NCBI GenBank assembly: GCA_013426755.1
Contig: AP019861.1
Coordinates: 1 to 64,000, forward strand
Source: Spirochaetota bacterium
GTDB taxonomy: Bacteria > Spirochaetota > UBA12135 > COTS27
DNA length: 64,000 bases
Reading direction: 5' to 3'
Shown here: in pieces, positions 35,201-46,500 of the stretch
Numbering within the stretch: the stretch's first letter is position 1
Layout of the letters: each line of letters begins with the position of its first letter
The notes under the pieces: model-generated
The model's input: the letters and a program-made list of their open reading frames with translations, nothing else
Told to the model about the DNA's origin: nothing
The model's database searches: none
Position numbers and translations under genes: made by a program

Positions 35201-35959
35201 ATGGCAGGTAAAGTTATTGCTATTTCAAATCAAAAAGGTGGTGTGGCAAAAACAACCACCGTTATCAATCTAGCGTACGAATTGACACGCTTAGGGAAAC
35301 GTATTTTAATAGTGGACGGCGATCCTCAGGCTAATGCGACTAGTGGCCTGGCTGTAAAATTTGCAGCCGATAAGACGTTGTATGAAGTTTTAGTTGCTGC
35401 TGTGGATGCCCATGAAAGTTTAGTAGAGACGCGTTATCCGGGATTGGATATTATTCCGAGCAAGCCTGAGCTTTCAGGGGCGCAGATCGAACTTAGCGCT
35501 CAAGCAGGACATGAAATCTTTATGAAACAAGCTCTTCATGGTTTTAAATCGACCTATGATTTCATACTTATTGATACGCCCCCTTCGTTAGGATTGCTTA
35601 CGCTAAATGCTTTTACCGCTAGTAACAGCATCCTTATTCCAATTCAATGTGAATACTACGCGTTAGAAGGAATCACACAGCTGTTAAGTACTATAAAACT
35701 CGTGAAAGAACATACGAATCCAGCATTGTTTTTAGAAGGAATTCTACTTACCATGTACGACAAACGTACGAAGTTATCCTATGAAGTGGCACAGAATGTT
35801 TTAGCACATTTTCGTGATAAGACATATAAAGCCATTATTCCGCGCAGCGTCAAACTCAGTGAGGCGCCATCACACGGGGTGCCCGTAGGTGTTTATGCAC
35901 CAGAGAGCTTAGGCGCACAGAGCTACCGTCAATTGGCTAAAGAATTTCTTCCCACCTAA
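35201..35959 (+). CDS. parA: Chromosome-partitioning ATPase ParA (Soj)
   Basis: A Walker-type ATPase that moves ParB-parS complexes over the nucleoid. The deviant Walker A motif is KGGVAKTT near the N-terminus, the A' motif is VDGDPQANATSG, and Walker B is FILIDTPPSLG. The C-terminal AIIPRSVKLSEAPSHGVPV stretch is characteristic of Soj. The family length of about 250 residues is matched. Of three possible starts (TTG 35195, ATG 35198, ATG 35201) the last has the best spacing from AGGA at 35190-35193. Confidence 0.95.
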   Translation: MAGKVIAISNQKGGVAKTTTVINLAYELTRLGKRILIVDGDPQANATSGLAVKFAADKTLYEVLVAAVDAHESLVETRYPGLDIIPSKPELSGAQIELSAQAGHEIFMKQALHGFKSTYDFILIDTPPSLGLLTLNAFTASNSILIPIQCEYYALEGITQLLSTIKLVKEHTNPALFLEGILLTMYDKRTKLSYEVAQNVLAHFRDKTYKAIIPRSVKLSEAPSHGVPVGVYAPESLGAQSYRQLAKEFLPT

Positions 35960-36154
35960 AAACTCTTATGCTAGCAATGTGTGTTAAGGAGGCTATTTCA
36001 TGCCAATGAAACCAATGAAACTAACCAAAAAGGTTTGTTTTCGGGTTTAGTTTTGGGTTTGGTTTTAAAAATAGCGGCAGTAAATGATGATCGATAGTAA
36101 AATGAGGCATACATTCAATCGTTTTTAATTTGTAGTAAGGGTTATATTTTCGTT

Positions 36155-37189
36155 ATGAAAGCAAATCCGTTAAATAAAAAGTCTAGAAAACTTCCAGCCG
36201 CTAAACTCTTTCATAAGCCCGCACAAAGTCACGGAGCAGGCAAGGGGCAAAATGCTCCGCGGCATAAAGATCGGCGCGGCAAGGAGAAATTAGGACGTGG
36301 TCTCTCGGCGTTATTTTCTTCAGACCCCACGCTTAAAAGAGCAGATCTAGTCGCTTCTTCTGCTAGCATAGTAGACCTTCCTGTGAAGCAGATAATAGCA
36401 AGCAAAGATCAACCGCGTAAGTATTTCAATGACGAAGCATTAGCAGAACTAGCCGATTCTATCAAGCAAGTAGGGATTATTCAACCTGTTATTGTCCGTC
36501 TTAGCGTTGATGATGCGGATGCGGTCAATCCAGACTATGAACTTATTGCTGGTGAAAGGAGATGGCGTGCGGCGCAGCTTGTTGGGAAAAAGACGATTCC
36601 TGCTGTCATCATTGGGAGCAACAATGAGAAAATCTTTGAAAAAATGTTAATTGAAAACATTCAACGTGAAGACCTGTCGCCTTTTGAAGAGGCTACGGCT
36701 TATCGTGTATTGATGGAGCGCAAAAACCTCCTGCAAGAACAAGTCGCTCGTCTCGTTGGAAAGAGTCGCAGTCATGTCGCCAATACACTACGGCTTACTA
36801 AATTGCCACGTGAAGTTCAATCTCTCCTGCAAGCAGGTCAAATTTCATTTGGTATTGCCCGTGCCTTGATTGGACTTGATAAAAAGCAAATGCCGGCTAT
36901 GTTAAAAACAATTCTTGAAAACAAGCTTACAGTCCGTGAAGTAGAACACCGTGTTGCAGCCATTCTCGCTAAGAAATCACCGCAATCTTCCCTCCCACGT
37001 AAAGGAGCCAATCATGAAAACGACCACAGAACTTCACAAAATATTCGTCTTGTTAAAGAACTGGAAGCAGAATTTAGAAAAAAATTGGGATGCAAAGTCA
37101 CTATCGTTCCGCTTAAAAAGAATGTTGGAAAGTTGGAAATAGAATATTACAGCTACGATCACTTGACGCAATTGACTAAGAAATTTTGA
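36155..37189 (+). CDS. parB: Chromosome-partitioning protein ParB (Spo0J)
   Basis: Binds parS and spreads as a CTP-dependent clamp. LGRGLSALF near residue 50 is the ParA-interacting start. The N-terminal CTPase domain has DQPRKYFNDEALAELADSIK, AGERRWRAAQ and ENIQREDLSPFEEA. The DNA-binding helix-turn-helix has VARLVGKSRSHVANTLRL, and a C-terminal dimer domain ends the chain. The first 45 residues are a basic Lys/Arg/His-rich extension not usual for Spo0J. Two parS-like sites lie at 15847 and 15902. Confidence 0.95.
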   Translation: MKANPLNKKSRKLPAAKLFHKPAQSHGAGKGQNAPRHKDRRGKEKLGRGLSALFSSDPTLKRADLVASSASIVDLPVKQIIASKDQPRKYFNDEALAELADSIKQVGIIQPVIVRLSVDDADAVNPDYELIAGERRWRAAQLVGKKTIPAVIIGSNNEKIFEKMLIENIQREDLSPFEEATAYRVLMERKNLLQEQVARLVGKSRSHVANTLRLTKLPREVQSLLQAGQISFGIARALIGLDKKQMPAMLKTILENKLTVREVEHRVAAILAKKSPQSSLPRKGANHENDHRTSQNIRLVKELEAEFRKKLGCKVTIVPLKKNVGKLEIEYYSYDHLTQLTKKF

Positions 37190-37389
37190 ATAAACCCTAT
37201 AATGGTATAAAATTCATTAATTACCGCATTGTCTTCAAATATTTAGAATATTAAAATAACCGTTTTGCGATAAATCTTTTTTGCGACTGTACCGAATATT
37301 TTAAAGATGCTCCTCAATGAGGGTTGCATTGCTCTAAAGGTATGTTGAACGCTCAAAGAAATAACACGTGGTTATAGATAAGGGTACAG

Positions 37390-39918
37390 ATGATATTGCT
37401 GGGTAATAAGAATTATATTAAAAATTGCACTCAAAGCTGCACTGAGCATGGTTTCCAAAGTCAATGGTGGGTGCGGAAGTTTGAATCCTTCGTAGCAGCT
37501 ATCGGTAGCATTTTTAGGTGGAATAGCCGCAATAGCCGCTTTAGGCTATTAATTCCGTTAGTCCTAGCGATATTAGTAGTACCCCCAGCAATCTTACACG
37601 GACAGGTTTACTTTAAAGTTGAGACAAAGACCAATGTCGTTCTCAAATTACGTGTTGTTCCTGAAATGAAACAACGTTATGAGCTAGTCATTACAGAAGT
37701 CCCCACGTCTGTTAGTAACGATGCTACTAGTTTTACCATGCCAAGTGAGGTTCGGACAAAATTTTTTTATGATGAGGTTGCCGTTATAAGAAAGATTGAA
37801 GTTGTGGAGCAGAAGACGTCTCCTGTTTGGAATGAAGCGGACAGTCAAGTCCGTATGGAAATTACGTTTTATGAAACGGGAATACTGCAGAAAATCACTG
37901 AAAAACTTGCTTGGGTGGGGGGTAGGACGCTTTATTTCGATCGACTCGGGAGAATTGCGGATAAACGTCTATTTTTCTACGAGAGCGAACGTTCGCACCC
38001 TAGCTACCGGTATACGATCGGTAGGACTTTTCGTGAAGTCTACACATACAGTGAAACCGATGTGATTATCGAGCGCAGGCTTTATAAAAATGGTTCTCTG
38101 CATGCCGTCCAGACACAAACGTTACCGATTGAGACGGGAGCAGGTACTGCATTTCGTATCAATTATATCAATAAAAATGGCGACTTAGTTCGCTATGAAG
38201 AAGTTTTACGAACGACTCCCACGCCTACGGGCATCCGTGAGATGAAAACCGTGTACTCAGCGAATGGAACACGATTAACCCAGCAAGAAATATACTACCG
38301 CTCAGGCAAACTCAGTTATGTAAAAATTGACAATCATCAAGAAATCACTTACGCTTACGACACTGCAGGACGATTGATACAAAAAAAACATGAGCATCTA
38401 GCCAATCGCAATATTGCTAGGTATTATGATTATGCGTATTATTCGCTAGCAGGCATAAATCGTCCTAGTTTTTGGGGCGCTTTAACGGAATATAGCATAG
38501 AGGATTTGCGGCATTATGGGGAGCGTGGACCACACACGTGGCTCGACCAGTATCGATTATTGCGTGTCAATGGCTGGATACCCGTTAAAATGACAACATA
38601 CACATCACGGGAACGAACGTCAAATATGACAACCACAGCTCCGTCTCCTATAAAAAAGCGTTCAGTAATCGCACAAAAACCAGCTAGCACACGTCTAGAA
38701 CGGCATTTCCTCCCTACACGACTATTTTCACTACACTTTGAAAACAATGTCCTCACAGAAAAACATGTGAGTACAATGCAGGGAATCCCCTTAGGAAGTT
38801 ACCAGTATGTTTATGATGACAATGGAAGACTTTATGAAAGTATTTTTACAGAAAATTCTGCAGTAGCTTCGAGAAGATCTACGGCACCCAGTACTACAAC
38901 TCCCCATATATACCCCAAGACTAAAAAAGTACGCTATCTTTATAGCGATCAACTCACATTGCCAGCAACCGTAACCTCTGCTAAAATCCCCGCTTATCAC
39001 GGCAATTGGGAGTATTTTGGGCATTCTCTGTTTAGCTATTTAGCAAAGCAAGAACGATCGCTTAGGATGCGTACATTGCAGGAACTTGTTAGTGAATTTG
39101 AAAAGTTTAAAGAATATCGTACAGACCCAACCGCTGTACCCTCCGATGCCGCTACAAAATTAATTGCCGATCAAGTTTATGCTAATTTCTTATATATAAC
39201 GAAGTCTAAGTTAGCACGGGTCCTTTACATTGACGAACAGGAAAAAGTGATGTATTATATAAAATTTGTGACATTGCCTTTACCGAATGGGAAGAAGAGG
39301 CTGCTGATACGTTATTACAGAGGAGAGCCAGATTTCTTTTATAATGCGGCTTTTAGTAAACTGCCTGCTGCTCGAGGAGAAGTACTTGCGTCTTCTGACG
39401 GACTTCAGCTAGATCGTGGTAATAATGAACGTAATGAACGCAAAGACCGTTTAGCAGGAGAACTGAATAAAGACGGGCAAGTTAATCCCGGAAGGCAAGC
39501 AGGTCTTCGTGGCGAACGCAATGCTTTTTTAACAGATGGCACTGCTGTCATTAATACAGCTTATCCAGAAGACCTTATCGTCGAATTTGCTTTTGATTAC
39601 GACGAATATCTCAGCGCTACACCCAGTCCAGCTACGCCTAGGCTAGAGCCGTCTAATAAAAACAATCGACCTGCATCTCTTATTAATCGTAATTCTCGTA
39701 CCCAGCTAAGCGACGTATTCCCGTATAAAAAAGAACTCCGTATGCTAGCACGGAGACGAACGTACACCCAGCATGGAGTTCTCAATGAAGAACGTACTAT
39801 CAATCCCAATGAGACAATAGGAGAGTATATCCAGCGTGAGCGGCTTAGTAAAAGTGAGCGCAATGCCCGTCGTTACGAAGAAGATTTTGTTAAAAACATC
39901 CTTCCCTCTTTAAAATAG
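37390..39918 (+). CDS. Secreted protein of unknown function with YD/RHS-like repeats
   Basis: I do not recognise a characterised family. The 842-residue protein has one hydrophobic segment at about 54-72 (LLIPLVLAILVVPPAILHG), which would act as a signal or anchor after an unusual 50-residue N-terminus. The rest is exported, beta-rich and Tyr/Arg/Thr-rich. Three motifs of the YD/RHS type are visible: LYFDRLGRI near 180, YAYDTAGRLI near 320 and YVYDDNGRLY near 472. Ser/Thr/Pro and Asn/Lys-rich inserts occur near 420, 500 and 680-715. AAGGG precedes the ATG. It may be a cell-surface or periplasmic wall-associated protein. Confidence 0.7.
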   Translation: MILLGNKNYIKNCTQSCTEHGFQSQWWVRKFESFVAAIGSIFRWNSRNSRFRLLIPLVLAILVVPPAILHGQVYFKVETKTNVVLKLRVVPEMKQRYELVITEVPTSVSNDATSFTMPSEVRTKFFYDEVAVIRKIEVVEQKTSPVWNEADSQVRMEITFYETGILQKITEKLAWVGGRTLYFDRLGRIADKRLFFYESERSHPSYRYTIGRTFREVYTYSETDVIIERRLYKNGSLHAVQTQTLPIETGAGTAFRINYINKNGDLVRYEEVLRTTPTPTGIREMKTVYSANGTRLTQQEIYYRSGKLSYVKIDNHQEITYAYDTAGRLIQKKHEHLANRNIARYYDYAYYSLAGINRPSFWGALTEYSIEDLRHYGERGPHTWLDQYRLLRVNGWIPVKMTTYTSRERTSNMTTTAPSPIKKRSVIAQKPASTRLERHFLPTRLFSLHFENNVLTEKHVSTMQGIPLGSYQYVYDDNGRLYESIFTENSAVASRRSTAPSTTTPHIYPKTKKVRYLYSDQLTLPATVTSAKIPAYHGNWEYFGHSLFSYLAKQERSLRMRTLQELVSEFEKFKEYRTDPTAVPSDAATKLIADQVYANFLYITKSKLARVLYIDEQEKVMYYIKFVTLPLPNGKKRLLIRYYRGEPDFFYNAAFSKLPAARGEVLASSDGLQLDRGNNERNERKDRLAGELNKDGQVNPGRQAGLRGERNAFLTDGTAVINTAYPEDLIVEFAFDYDEYLSATPSPATPRLEPSNKNNRPASLINRNSRTQLSDVFPYKKELRMLARRRTYTQHGVLNEERTINPNETIGEYIQRERLSKSERNARRYEEDFVKNILPSLK

Positions 39919-40135
39919 TGGTCTATTAAAGCCTAAAATATAAAGTATATTCCGTTCATCAGCTAATTTGGCAATGACCAGTGCTCTTAAGATACGAGGG
40001 GCATTTCAGTTAATTGCAGAAAAAATTTATCATAGGAGATGAATTGTGACTAACTGTGGACGAAGTACAAGTTCCTAGGCGTAGTCTTTTTGATTGGAAG
40101 AAGTTTTGTTGAGCTAAGGTCCTAATAAAAATATC

Positions 40136-41584
40136 CTATCGTTTCCAGAAAATAGGTTGCAGAATTGCTAGAAATGTAAAAAATTCAAGCCTGCCCAGTA
40201 CCATAGCAAAAGCACAGATAATCTTACTGAAAGCCGAGAAATGGGCAAATAATCCACTAGAACCAATGCTACCGAAAGCAGGACCTACATTTCCAATAGA
40301 TGTTGCTGCAGCGGAGAAAGCGGTTAAAAAATCTATGCCCGCAGCAACAAGCAACAGTGAAATAAAGCCAATAGATGAAAAATAGACGGATAGAAAAACA
40401 AAGATCTTTGTTACTAGCGGTTCTGGTACTATAAAAGTACCAATATTTAATGAACTGACGATATGGGGTGAAATAGATTTTTTAACTTCTATCGAGATGG
40501 CTTTAAAGAACAGGACAATGCGGTAAAATTTTATGCCGCCGCTTGTAGAACCAGCGCTTCCGCCAGTAAAAAACGTAATCATAAGTAGTGCTTGAACGAG
40601 GGGGACAAACAGTTCATATTGTATATTGGTGTATCCTGTGGTTGTGGTGAGCGATATGACGGTAAAAAAAGCAAATCTGCTTGCCTGGGGTAGTGAATAT
40701 TCTGTTGTATAATAAAGGACTCCTGTCACAAAGAGCGAGAGACCACCAATAAAATAAAGGTACCAGCGCACTTCTACGTCACGACGAATGGTATTCATCT
40801 TTTTAGCGAGCAGCAGAATGTATAGTGAAAAATTGAGACCGCCTAGTAACATAAAAAAAGCAATGACCCATTGAACGATCGGTGAAAAAGCGGCGAGACT
40901 GTTACTTTTTGTTGAGAAGCCCCCTGTTGCTAGTGTCGTGAAGGCGTGATTGATCGCATCAAAGGGTGATAGCCCTAATATGCAGAGGATGATAAATAAA
41001 ATCGTTGTCAAACATAGGTAAATGATCCAAAGGCGTTGTGTGGTGTCTTTTAGGTGTGGTGTAAGACTTTCTTTGATAGGTCCTGGCATTTCATTAGAAA
41101 AGAGTCTCTTCCCAGAAGCGCCTAGTGATGGGAAAATAGCAATAAATAAAACAATAATACCCATTCCACCAATCCATTGTGTGAATGAGCGCCAGAATAG
41201 TAACGTGGGTGGGAGTGTTTCTAGATTTTCTAGTATTGTGGCTCCAGTTGTCGAGAAGCCTGATGCTGATTCAAATAACGCATCGACAAAAGTAATGTTT
41301 TCCCATAAATATGGAATCGTTCCGATAAAAATCATCGATATCCAGACTAAAATCACAAGAATAATAGCAGACCGTGAAGAAAGTTCCTTTAAAATAGCCT
41401 TTCTTCCCACCAAGTAGCACCCGCCACCACAGCCGAGCACACTTATACTCAGGATTAGCCGTGATTTAAGAACAGTGAAATTGCTATACGTGGTTAAAAA
41501 ATCCGTGAGTGCATACACAGATAACATGCAGGCAAAAGCAATCCAAAGGACACCCAATATTCGTAAAATAACCTGGCGACTCAT
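40136..41584 (-). CDS. trkH: Potassium uptake protein TrkH/KtrB family
   Basis: The membrane subunit of a Trk/Ktr potassium transporter, four M1-P-M2 units in 482 residues. Selectivity-filter regions are visible: ASGFSTTGAT, TTLATGGFSTKS, SLTTTTGYTNIQ and ATSIGNVGPAFG. FTGGSAGSTSGGIKF and MVLGRLEFFTFLAIL are strong family blocks. The length and GGIKFYRI resemble TrkH more than KtrB. The cytoplasmic gating partner (TrkA or KtrA) is not next to it. It is convergent with the upstream unknown gene across 217 bp. Confidence 0.92.
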   Translation of the reverse strand: MSRQVILRILGVLWIAFACMLSVYALTDFLTTYSNFTVLKSRLILSISVLGCGGGCYLVGRKAILKELSSRSAIILVILVWISMIFIGTIPYLWENITFVDALFESASGFSTTGATILENLETLPPTLLFWRSFTQWIGGMGIIVLFIAIFPSLGASGKRLFSNEMPGPIKESLTPHLKDTTQRLWIIYLCLTTILFIILCILGLSPFDAINHAFTTLATGGFSTKSNSLAAFSPIVQWVIAFFMLLGGLNFSLYILLLAKKMNTIRRDVEVRWYLYFIGGLSLFVTGVLYYTTEYSLPQASRFAFFTVISLTTTTGYTNIQYELFVPLVQALLMITFFTGGSAGSTSGGIKFYRIVLFFKAISIEVKKSISPHIVSSLNIGTFIVPEPLVTKIFVFLSVYFSSIGFISLLLVAAGIDFLTAFSAAATSIGNVGPAFGSIGSSGLFAHFSAFSKIICAFAMVLGRLEFFTFLAILQPIFWKR

Positions 41585-41660
41585 AAGAGATTAAGAAATT
41601 TTTCTAAGACTGATAGCGTGAATTTTACGACGGCTAAACTTTAATTAAATAGCTAAGCGC

Positions 41661-41780
41661 AATCTAGTTCGATGCAAGTAAGACAAGCTAATTTGACCCA
41701 GACAGGATAATCTAACTCGATGCCAATAGGATAATCTAGCTCGATGCAAATAGGACAATCTAGTTCGATGCAGATAGAAG
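41661..41780. repeat. Five 24-bp tandem repeats
   Basis: Units begin at 41661, 41685 (degenerate), 41709, 41733 and 41757, with the core AATCTAGYTCGATGCAAATA. They fill the gap between proB and trkH. Because 24 is a multiple of three, a spurious open frame with a HRTRLSYL-like repeat runs through them; I do not regard it as a gene. Confidence 0.8.
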
Positions 41781-41836
41781 TTCAACGTAAATGAGAATAA
41801 GGTCATATTTAAACAATTGCGACACGGTTTCAATAC

Positions 41837-43303
41837 TTAATTATCGGATATAACAAGGTTGTTTTTATGAATAACTTCATCATGTCCTTTGTAGCCTAGT
41901 AGAGTTGCGATCTGCGATGTATTGGCGCCACAAATTTTTTTAAGATCGCTAGAATTATAATTCGTGAGTCCTCTGCCAAGCGGTTCTGGTGCTGTATTAC
42001 GAGAGCTCGCTTGGGCAACAATTGTACAGACGTCTCCTGCGTGAAAAACACCTGTTACAGAGAGAATGCCTTTTGGGAGGAGCGATTTATTGGCACGGAG
42101 CGCCGCTGCAGCGCCTAGGTCAATCGTAAGATGTCCTTTAGGAGATATATTTGAAAACAACCATCGTTTTTTGCTGGAGAGCCGACTTGATTTTTTGTTT
42201 GCCTTTTTATCAGATGTTGTTTTGAGAGACGTTTTAGCAGAAGTGGGTTCTGGTGATATGATTGAAGAAGGTTTTCTTATGCTGGTTGCTAGGTTTTGTG
42301 CGGGGTGCTGCATTACGGGTGTTTGGGGCAATTGGGATGGGGATGCAGTGTTGTGAAGTGATTGAGTAAAGCGGTCAGATTTTCCTAAAAATAGCGTTCC
42401 GTCATGATCGTTAAAGATGCTCTTGTAGAGATTTTTGACGGTGCCTGCTGTGATGAGGGTTGGAATGGAGAAATTTTCATTGACTTTAACCGCTTCTAGT
42501 TTTGTGACCATGCCACCTGTCCCGTGATGCGAACCTGGTCCTTGGGCGGCAGAAAAATGCATAGGTGTGATTTTTTTTACGATCTTAAGCAGTTTAGCGG
42601 TTTTGCTTTTATGATAGAGATAGAGTCCTTCTGTATCGGAGAGAATGATATAAAGATCGGCATCTGCTAACCCACACACTAAGGCGCCTAGCACGTCATT
42701 ATCGCCTAGTCTGGCATCTTTGGCAGCGAGTGGATCGTTTTCATTGATGATGGGCAGAATGGATAGGTCCCATAGGGCTTGAAGTGTATTTCTTGCATTA
42801 AGATATGAAGCGCGGTGATTGATCGAGTATTTTGAGAGGAGTATTTGTGAAATGGTAATGTCTGCTTTAGCGAAGGCTTTGCGGTAACTTTCCATAAGAT
42901 GGACTTGCCCTATGCTCGCTAGTACTTGCTTTTCGCTGAGTGAATGTGCTTGTTTGGTAGGAAGAAATTTGGATGCGGGGTGTGAATGTGGTTTTTTATA
43001 AGTCAATACAGACTTAGCGTGTGTTCTAGCGTGTGTTTGGATAAGATGTGCTTTTCCTGCTGCGCTAGCTCCTGAACTTACCAGGACAACTTTTTTGCGT
43101 GCTGCCCGTAAAGCAATGATGAAATCTACAAGTTTCTTCAAATAACGTTTATTGATACCGTTTGTCTGATCGGCGAGTAGGGAACTTCCAGCTTTGACGA
43201 CAAGTGTCGATGCATCACAGACACCGACTTTAAAGCATTTCTCAACTAAAGCAATCTCTGCTCGAGTATATGAGTTTTTATGTGATTCTAAAGGTGATTT
43301 CAT
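41837..43303 (-). CDS. proB: Glutamate 5-kinase with a long disordered insertion
   Basis: The first step of proline synthesis, ATP-dependent phosphorylation of glutamate. The kinase domain shows VVKAGSSLL, VLVSSGASAAG, ILPIINENDPLA, LGDNDVLGALV and GTGGMVTKLEA. The C-terminal part (GHLTIDLGAAAALRANKSLLPKGILSVTG) is the PUA domain. It has 488 residues against about 370; the excess is a Ser/Thr/Lys/Pro-rich insertion at about 318-385 between kinase and PUA, a smaller one near 95-120, and an N-terminal extension of about 30 residues. proA is not adjacent. Confidence 0.92.
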   Translation of the reverse strand: MKSPLESHKNSYTRAEIALVEKCFKVGVCDASTLVVKAGSSLLADQTNGINKRYLKKLVDFIIALRAARKKVVLVSSGASAAGKAHLIQTHARTHAKSVLTYKKPHSHPASKFLPTKQAHSLSEKQVLASIGQVHLMESYRKAFAKADITISQILLSKYSINHRASYLNARNTLQALWDLSILPIINENDPLAAKDARLGDNDVLGALVCGLADADLYIILSDTEGLYLYHKSKTAKLLKIVKKITPMHFSAAQGPGSHHGTGGMVTKLEAVKVNENFSIPTLITAGTVKNLYKSIFNDHDGTLFLGKSDRFTQSLHNTASPSQLPQTPVMQHPAQNLATSIRKPSSIISPEPTSAKTSLKTTSDKKANKKSSRLSSKKRWLFSNISPKGHLTIDLGAAAALRANKSLLPKGILSVTGVFHAGDVCTIVAQASSRNTAPEPLGRGLTNYNSSDLKKICGANTSQIATLLGYKGHDEVIHKNNLVISDN

Positions 43304-43577
43304 GTGGGGTGAAAATAAAAAACTAAGTAGCGGTTCATTGAAAACAACTCAATTAAAAACGCTTCCAGGCAACCTCAATCTTAACGGTCAATGATAAAAC
43401 AATAATCATTCTTAAAGACGGAAACAATTTTTTTTCCAAGGGTGCAGTCGCTATCTAATCGTTAAAAAGTAATATCACCTCGATGATTTATGAAGATTTT
43501 AGCATTCTAATTATATAATTAACTTAAATGAAATTTATGGATATTTCAAACACTGCTGAGGGTTGGGTAGAGAACGG

Positions 43578-46500
43578 ATGACGGAACGAGTGTATTTAAA
43601 GGATTATGAGCCTAGTGGGTATGAAATTACTAAAACTTATTTAGATGTTCACATCATAAGTGATCGGAAAGTAGAAGTTCGGTCGCTATTATTTGGGAGA
43701 AAGCGGATCGCAAGTACCCGTTTACAGTCTTCACGGTCTAATGAAACGAAATATTTTAAGGCATTGGCAGAACAAAATTCGCCACTTATTCTTAATGGTG
43801 AAGATTTGGTTCTACGTGAAGTACGGCTTAACAAAGAAAAACTTACTGCAGCGGCATATCTAGTTACGGATAATGCATTGATCTTAAATAATCCACCTAG
43901 TGTCTTTGCATTAGCTACTGTTGTCTGGATTAATCCACAGAAAAATGTCCGCCTAGAAGGACTATTTGCTTCGGGATCTATACTGTGCACTCAAAATGAA
44001 GCCACTGGATTTAGCCGTATCACATATTATTTAGACCGCCCCGACGTACTTTCAAAATTTACCATTCGTCTTTCTGCCGTTAAAAAACGCTATCCCACTC
44101 TTTTGGCAGGAGGACAACTTATCGGATATGCTGAGAAAGACACGGATTCTAATTGGATTGATGCTAAAACGTCCCGTTTTAACGAGAACAAGAAATTTGA
44201 TGACTTGTTTTACAATCAAACAGGAATGCAGTTCAATTCATTACAGTCAGGCGATCACTGCGTTCTTTATGAAGACGTTATTCCCAAACCGTGTTATTTA
44301 GTGGCATTCGTTGCGGGGCGGCTTAGTAAGGTGACGACTTCGTATAAAACGGCTAGCGGCCGTACGATTGAATTGGCTTTGTATATGAATGCGGAAGATA
44401 AGAGCCGCGGCGCTTTTGCGCTTTCAGCACTCGTTAAAGCAATGCGGTGGGACGAAGTAGAATTTGGATTAGAATATGATCTGGCGGATTATCGCATCGT
44501 TGCTGCTAGTGCGTTTAATTTTGGCGCTATGGAAAATAAGGGGCTCAATATTTTTAATGCCGCACTTATTTTAGCCGATCCAGCTACCGCTACCGATGAA
44601 GATTATCTGCGCATTGAAACAGTTGTTGCCCATGAATATTTCCATAACTGGTCAGGCAATCGTGTGACGGTGCGCGATTGGTTTCAACTCACTCTTAAAG
44701 AAGGACTCACTGTTTACCGTGATCAAGAATTTATTGCCACACACCATTCACGCGCCGTCAAACGTATTAGAGATGTTCGCACGCTAAGAACGCAGCAGTT
44801 TCCTGAAGACGCAAGTCCTCTCGCCCATCCCATTCGTCCGCTATCGTACGAAAAAGTAGATAACTTTTATACTAAAACCGTTTATGAAAAAGGTGCTGAA
44901 GTCGTTAGAATGTTATCCGTTCTGCTAGGACGCAAGCGATTTCATACACTACTTAAACGGTTTTTCAGTCATTTCGATGGTATGGCGATAACTGTAGAAG
45001 ACTTTTTAGCATTTTTAGAAAAAACGTATGTCGAGTGCTACGGGCCTATTGCTACAGAGGAATTTTATAATGTGCCTTCGAAACTTCAAAATATTAAAAC
45101 TCATCGCAGTTTTGCTGCAGGTAAGATTGCTTTTAAAAATAGTAGTGAAACTTCAGAAACAATATCAACTACAACACCATGGCAGCAATTTGCAAGGTGG
45201 TATGAAACGAAGGGAACTCCAATTGTTACAATCGACGAAACCTATGACCAGGCTAAAGGAATGTTAACGGTTAAGATATCCCAGCATAACCCTATTCGAA
45301 CAGTAGGGACTAAGACGGCATTGCCCTTACTTATTCCTCTCGAGTGGGCGTTATTGGAGGTTAGGGCACCTAAGAATGGCTCTGCTAAAACCTTAGCTGC
45401 AGGACGTTGTTGTTTACGGGAAGCACGGGAAGTATGGACGTGGTCTAATCTTAAAAATAGACCTTACTTGTCCCTGGGACGCGCTTTTTCTGCTCCCGTT
45501 AAAATGGAATATAAGCGATCGTTACGTGATTGGATGACAGCCTTTCATCTAGAAAATGATCCTTTCAATAAATGGGACAGCCTTCAGCACCTGCTCCTTC
45601 AATTTTTTACAGAATTCAGTCATGTGTGGCGTCGTGAAAAAGAAACCGCTCCCGCTCGGTCAGATGAAAAATCATGGCAGCAGTCTGTATTGCTAGACTG
45701 GGTCGCTGAAACTCCATTACAGACATTCTTTAAAAAACTGCAGTATTTTATCCAATCACATAACGACCTCGCTTATATCGCTGAATGTCTGCACTTCCCA
45801 GCCAAACAATTTTTTATGACACGAATGGCTGTTGTTGATTTTACTTGTCTGGCAGCGTTTGAACAGAGTTGGTTTTATGCGCTTAAAATTCATTTGTCCG
45901 CAGAACTCGTCGCTTTTTACAAGGAGTTAGATTTTCAATTAAAACAATCAGACACGAAGCAGGCAAATGTAGACCACCTGCCCAGTAACCATACGAATAA
46001 AAATAAGTCCCATCAAAATACAAATGCCGCAATCAAAACCAACTCGGAAGTAGTAGCTATGCGAACACTTAAAAATACGATATTGCAGTTACTCGTAAAA
46101 TGTGATCGCCACTATCTTTCTGTAGCACGTGAACAATATCAAACCAGTACCCATATGAGCGATGAATTAATTGCTTTTAAGCTCCTCGTCTGCTATGATC
46201 ACAAGAATAGTTCATATATCCTCAGTGACCCTGCTTCCAAGTTACCCGCTACAACGAAGGTGGCAACAAAGTTGCGTGCTGCCCACTCAAAGAAATCTAC
46301 GGGAACTGTGATCGAGCATTTCTATGAACGCTGGAATCATGACTCACTTGTAATGAATAAATGGCTTGCAGCACAGAGTCTTATTGAAGAGGAGAGTATT
46401 TTTACACGATTGGTAGCATTAGAGCGCAGTCGTGTTTACAATCAAAAAGAACCCAATAAAGTTTATGCTTTATGGGGAACGTTTGCGCATGCCAATGTTA

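Noticed and set aside
36001..36080. Imperfect inverted repeat after parA as a terminator
   Set aside because: Repetitive AAACCAATG/GGGTTTAG text can pair only imperfectly and lacks a clean T-run.
41645..41833. Possible small protein with HRTRLSYL repeats
   Set aside because: Encoded by the 24-bp tandem repeat; no ribosome binding site and composition explained by the repeat.
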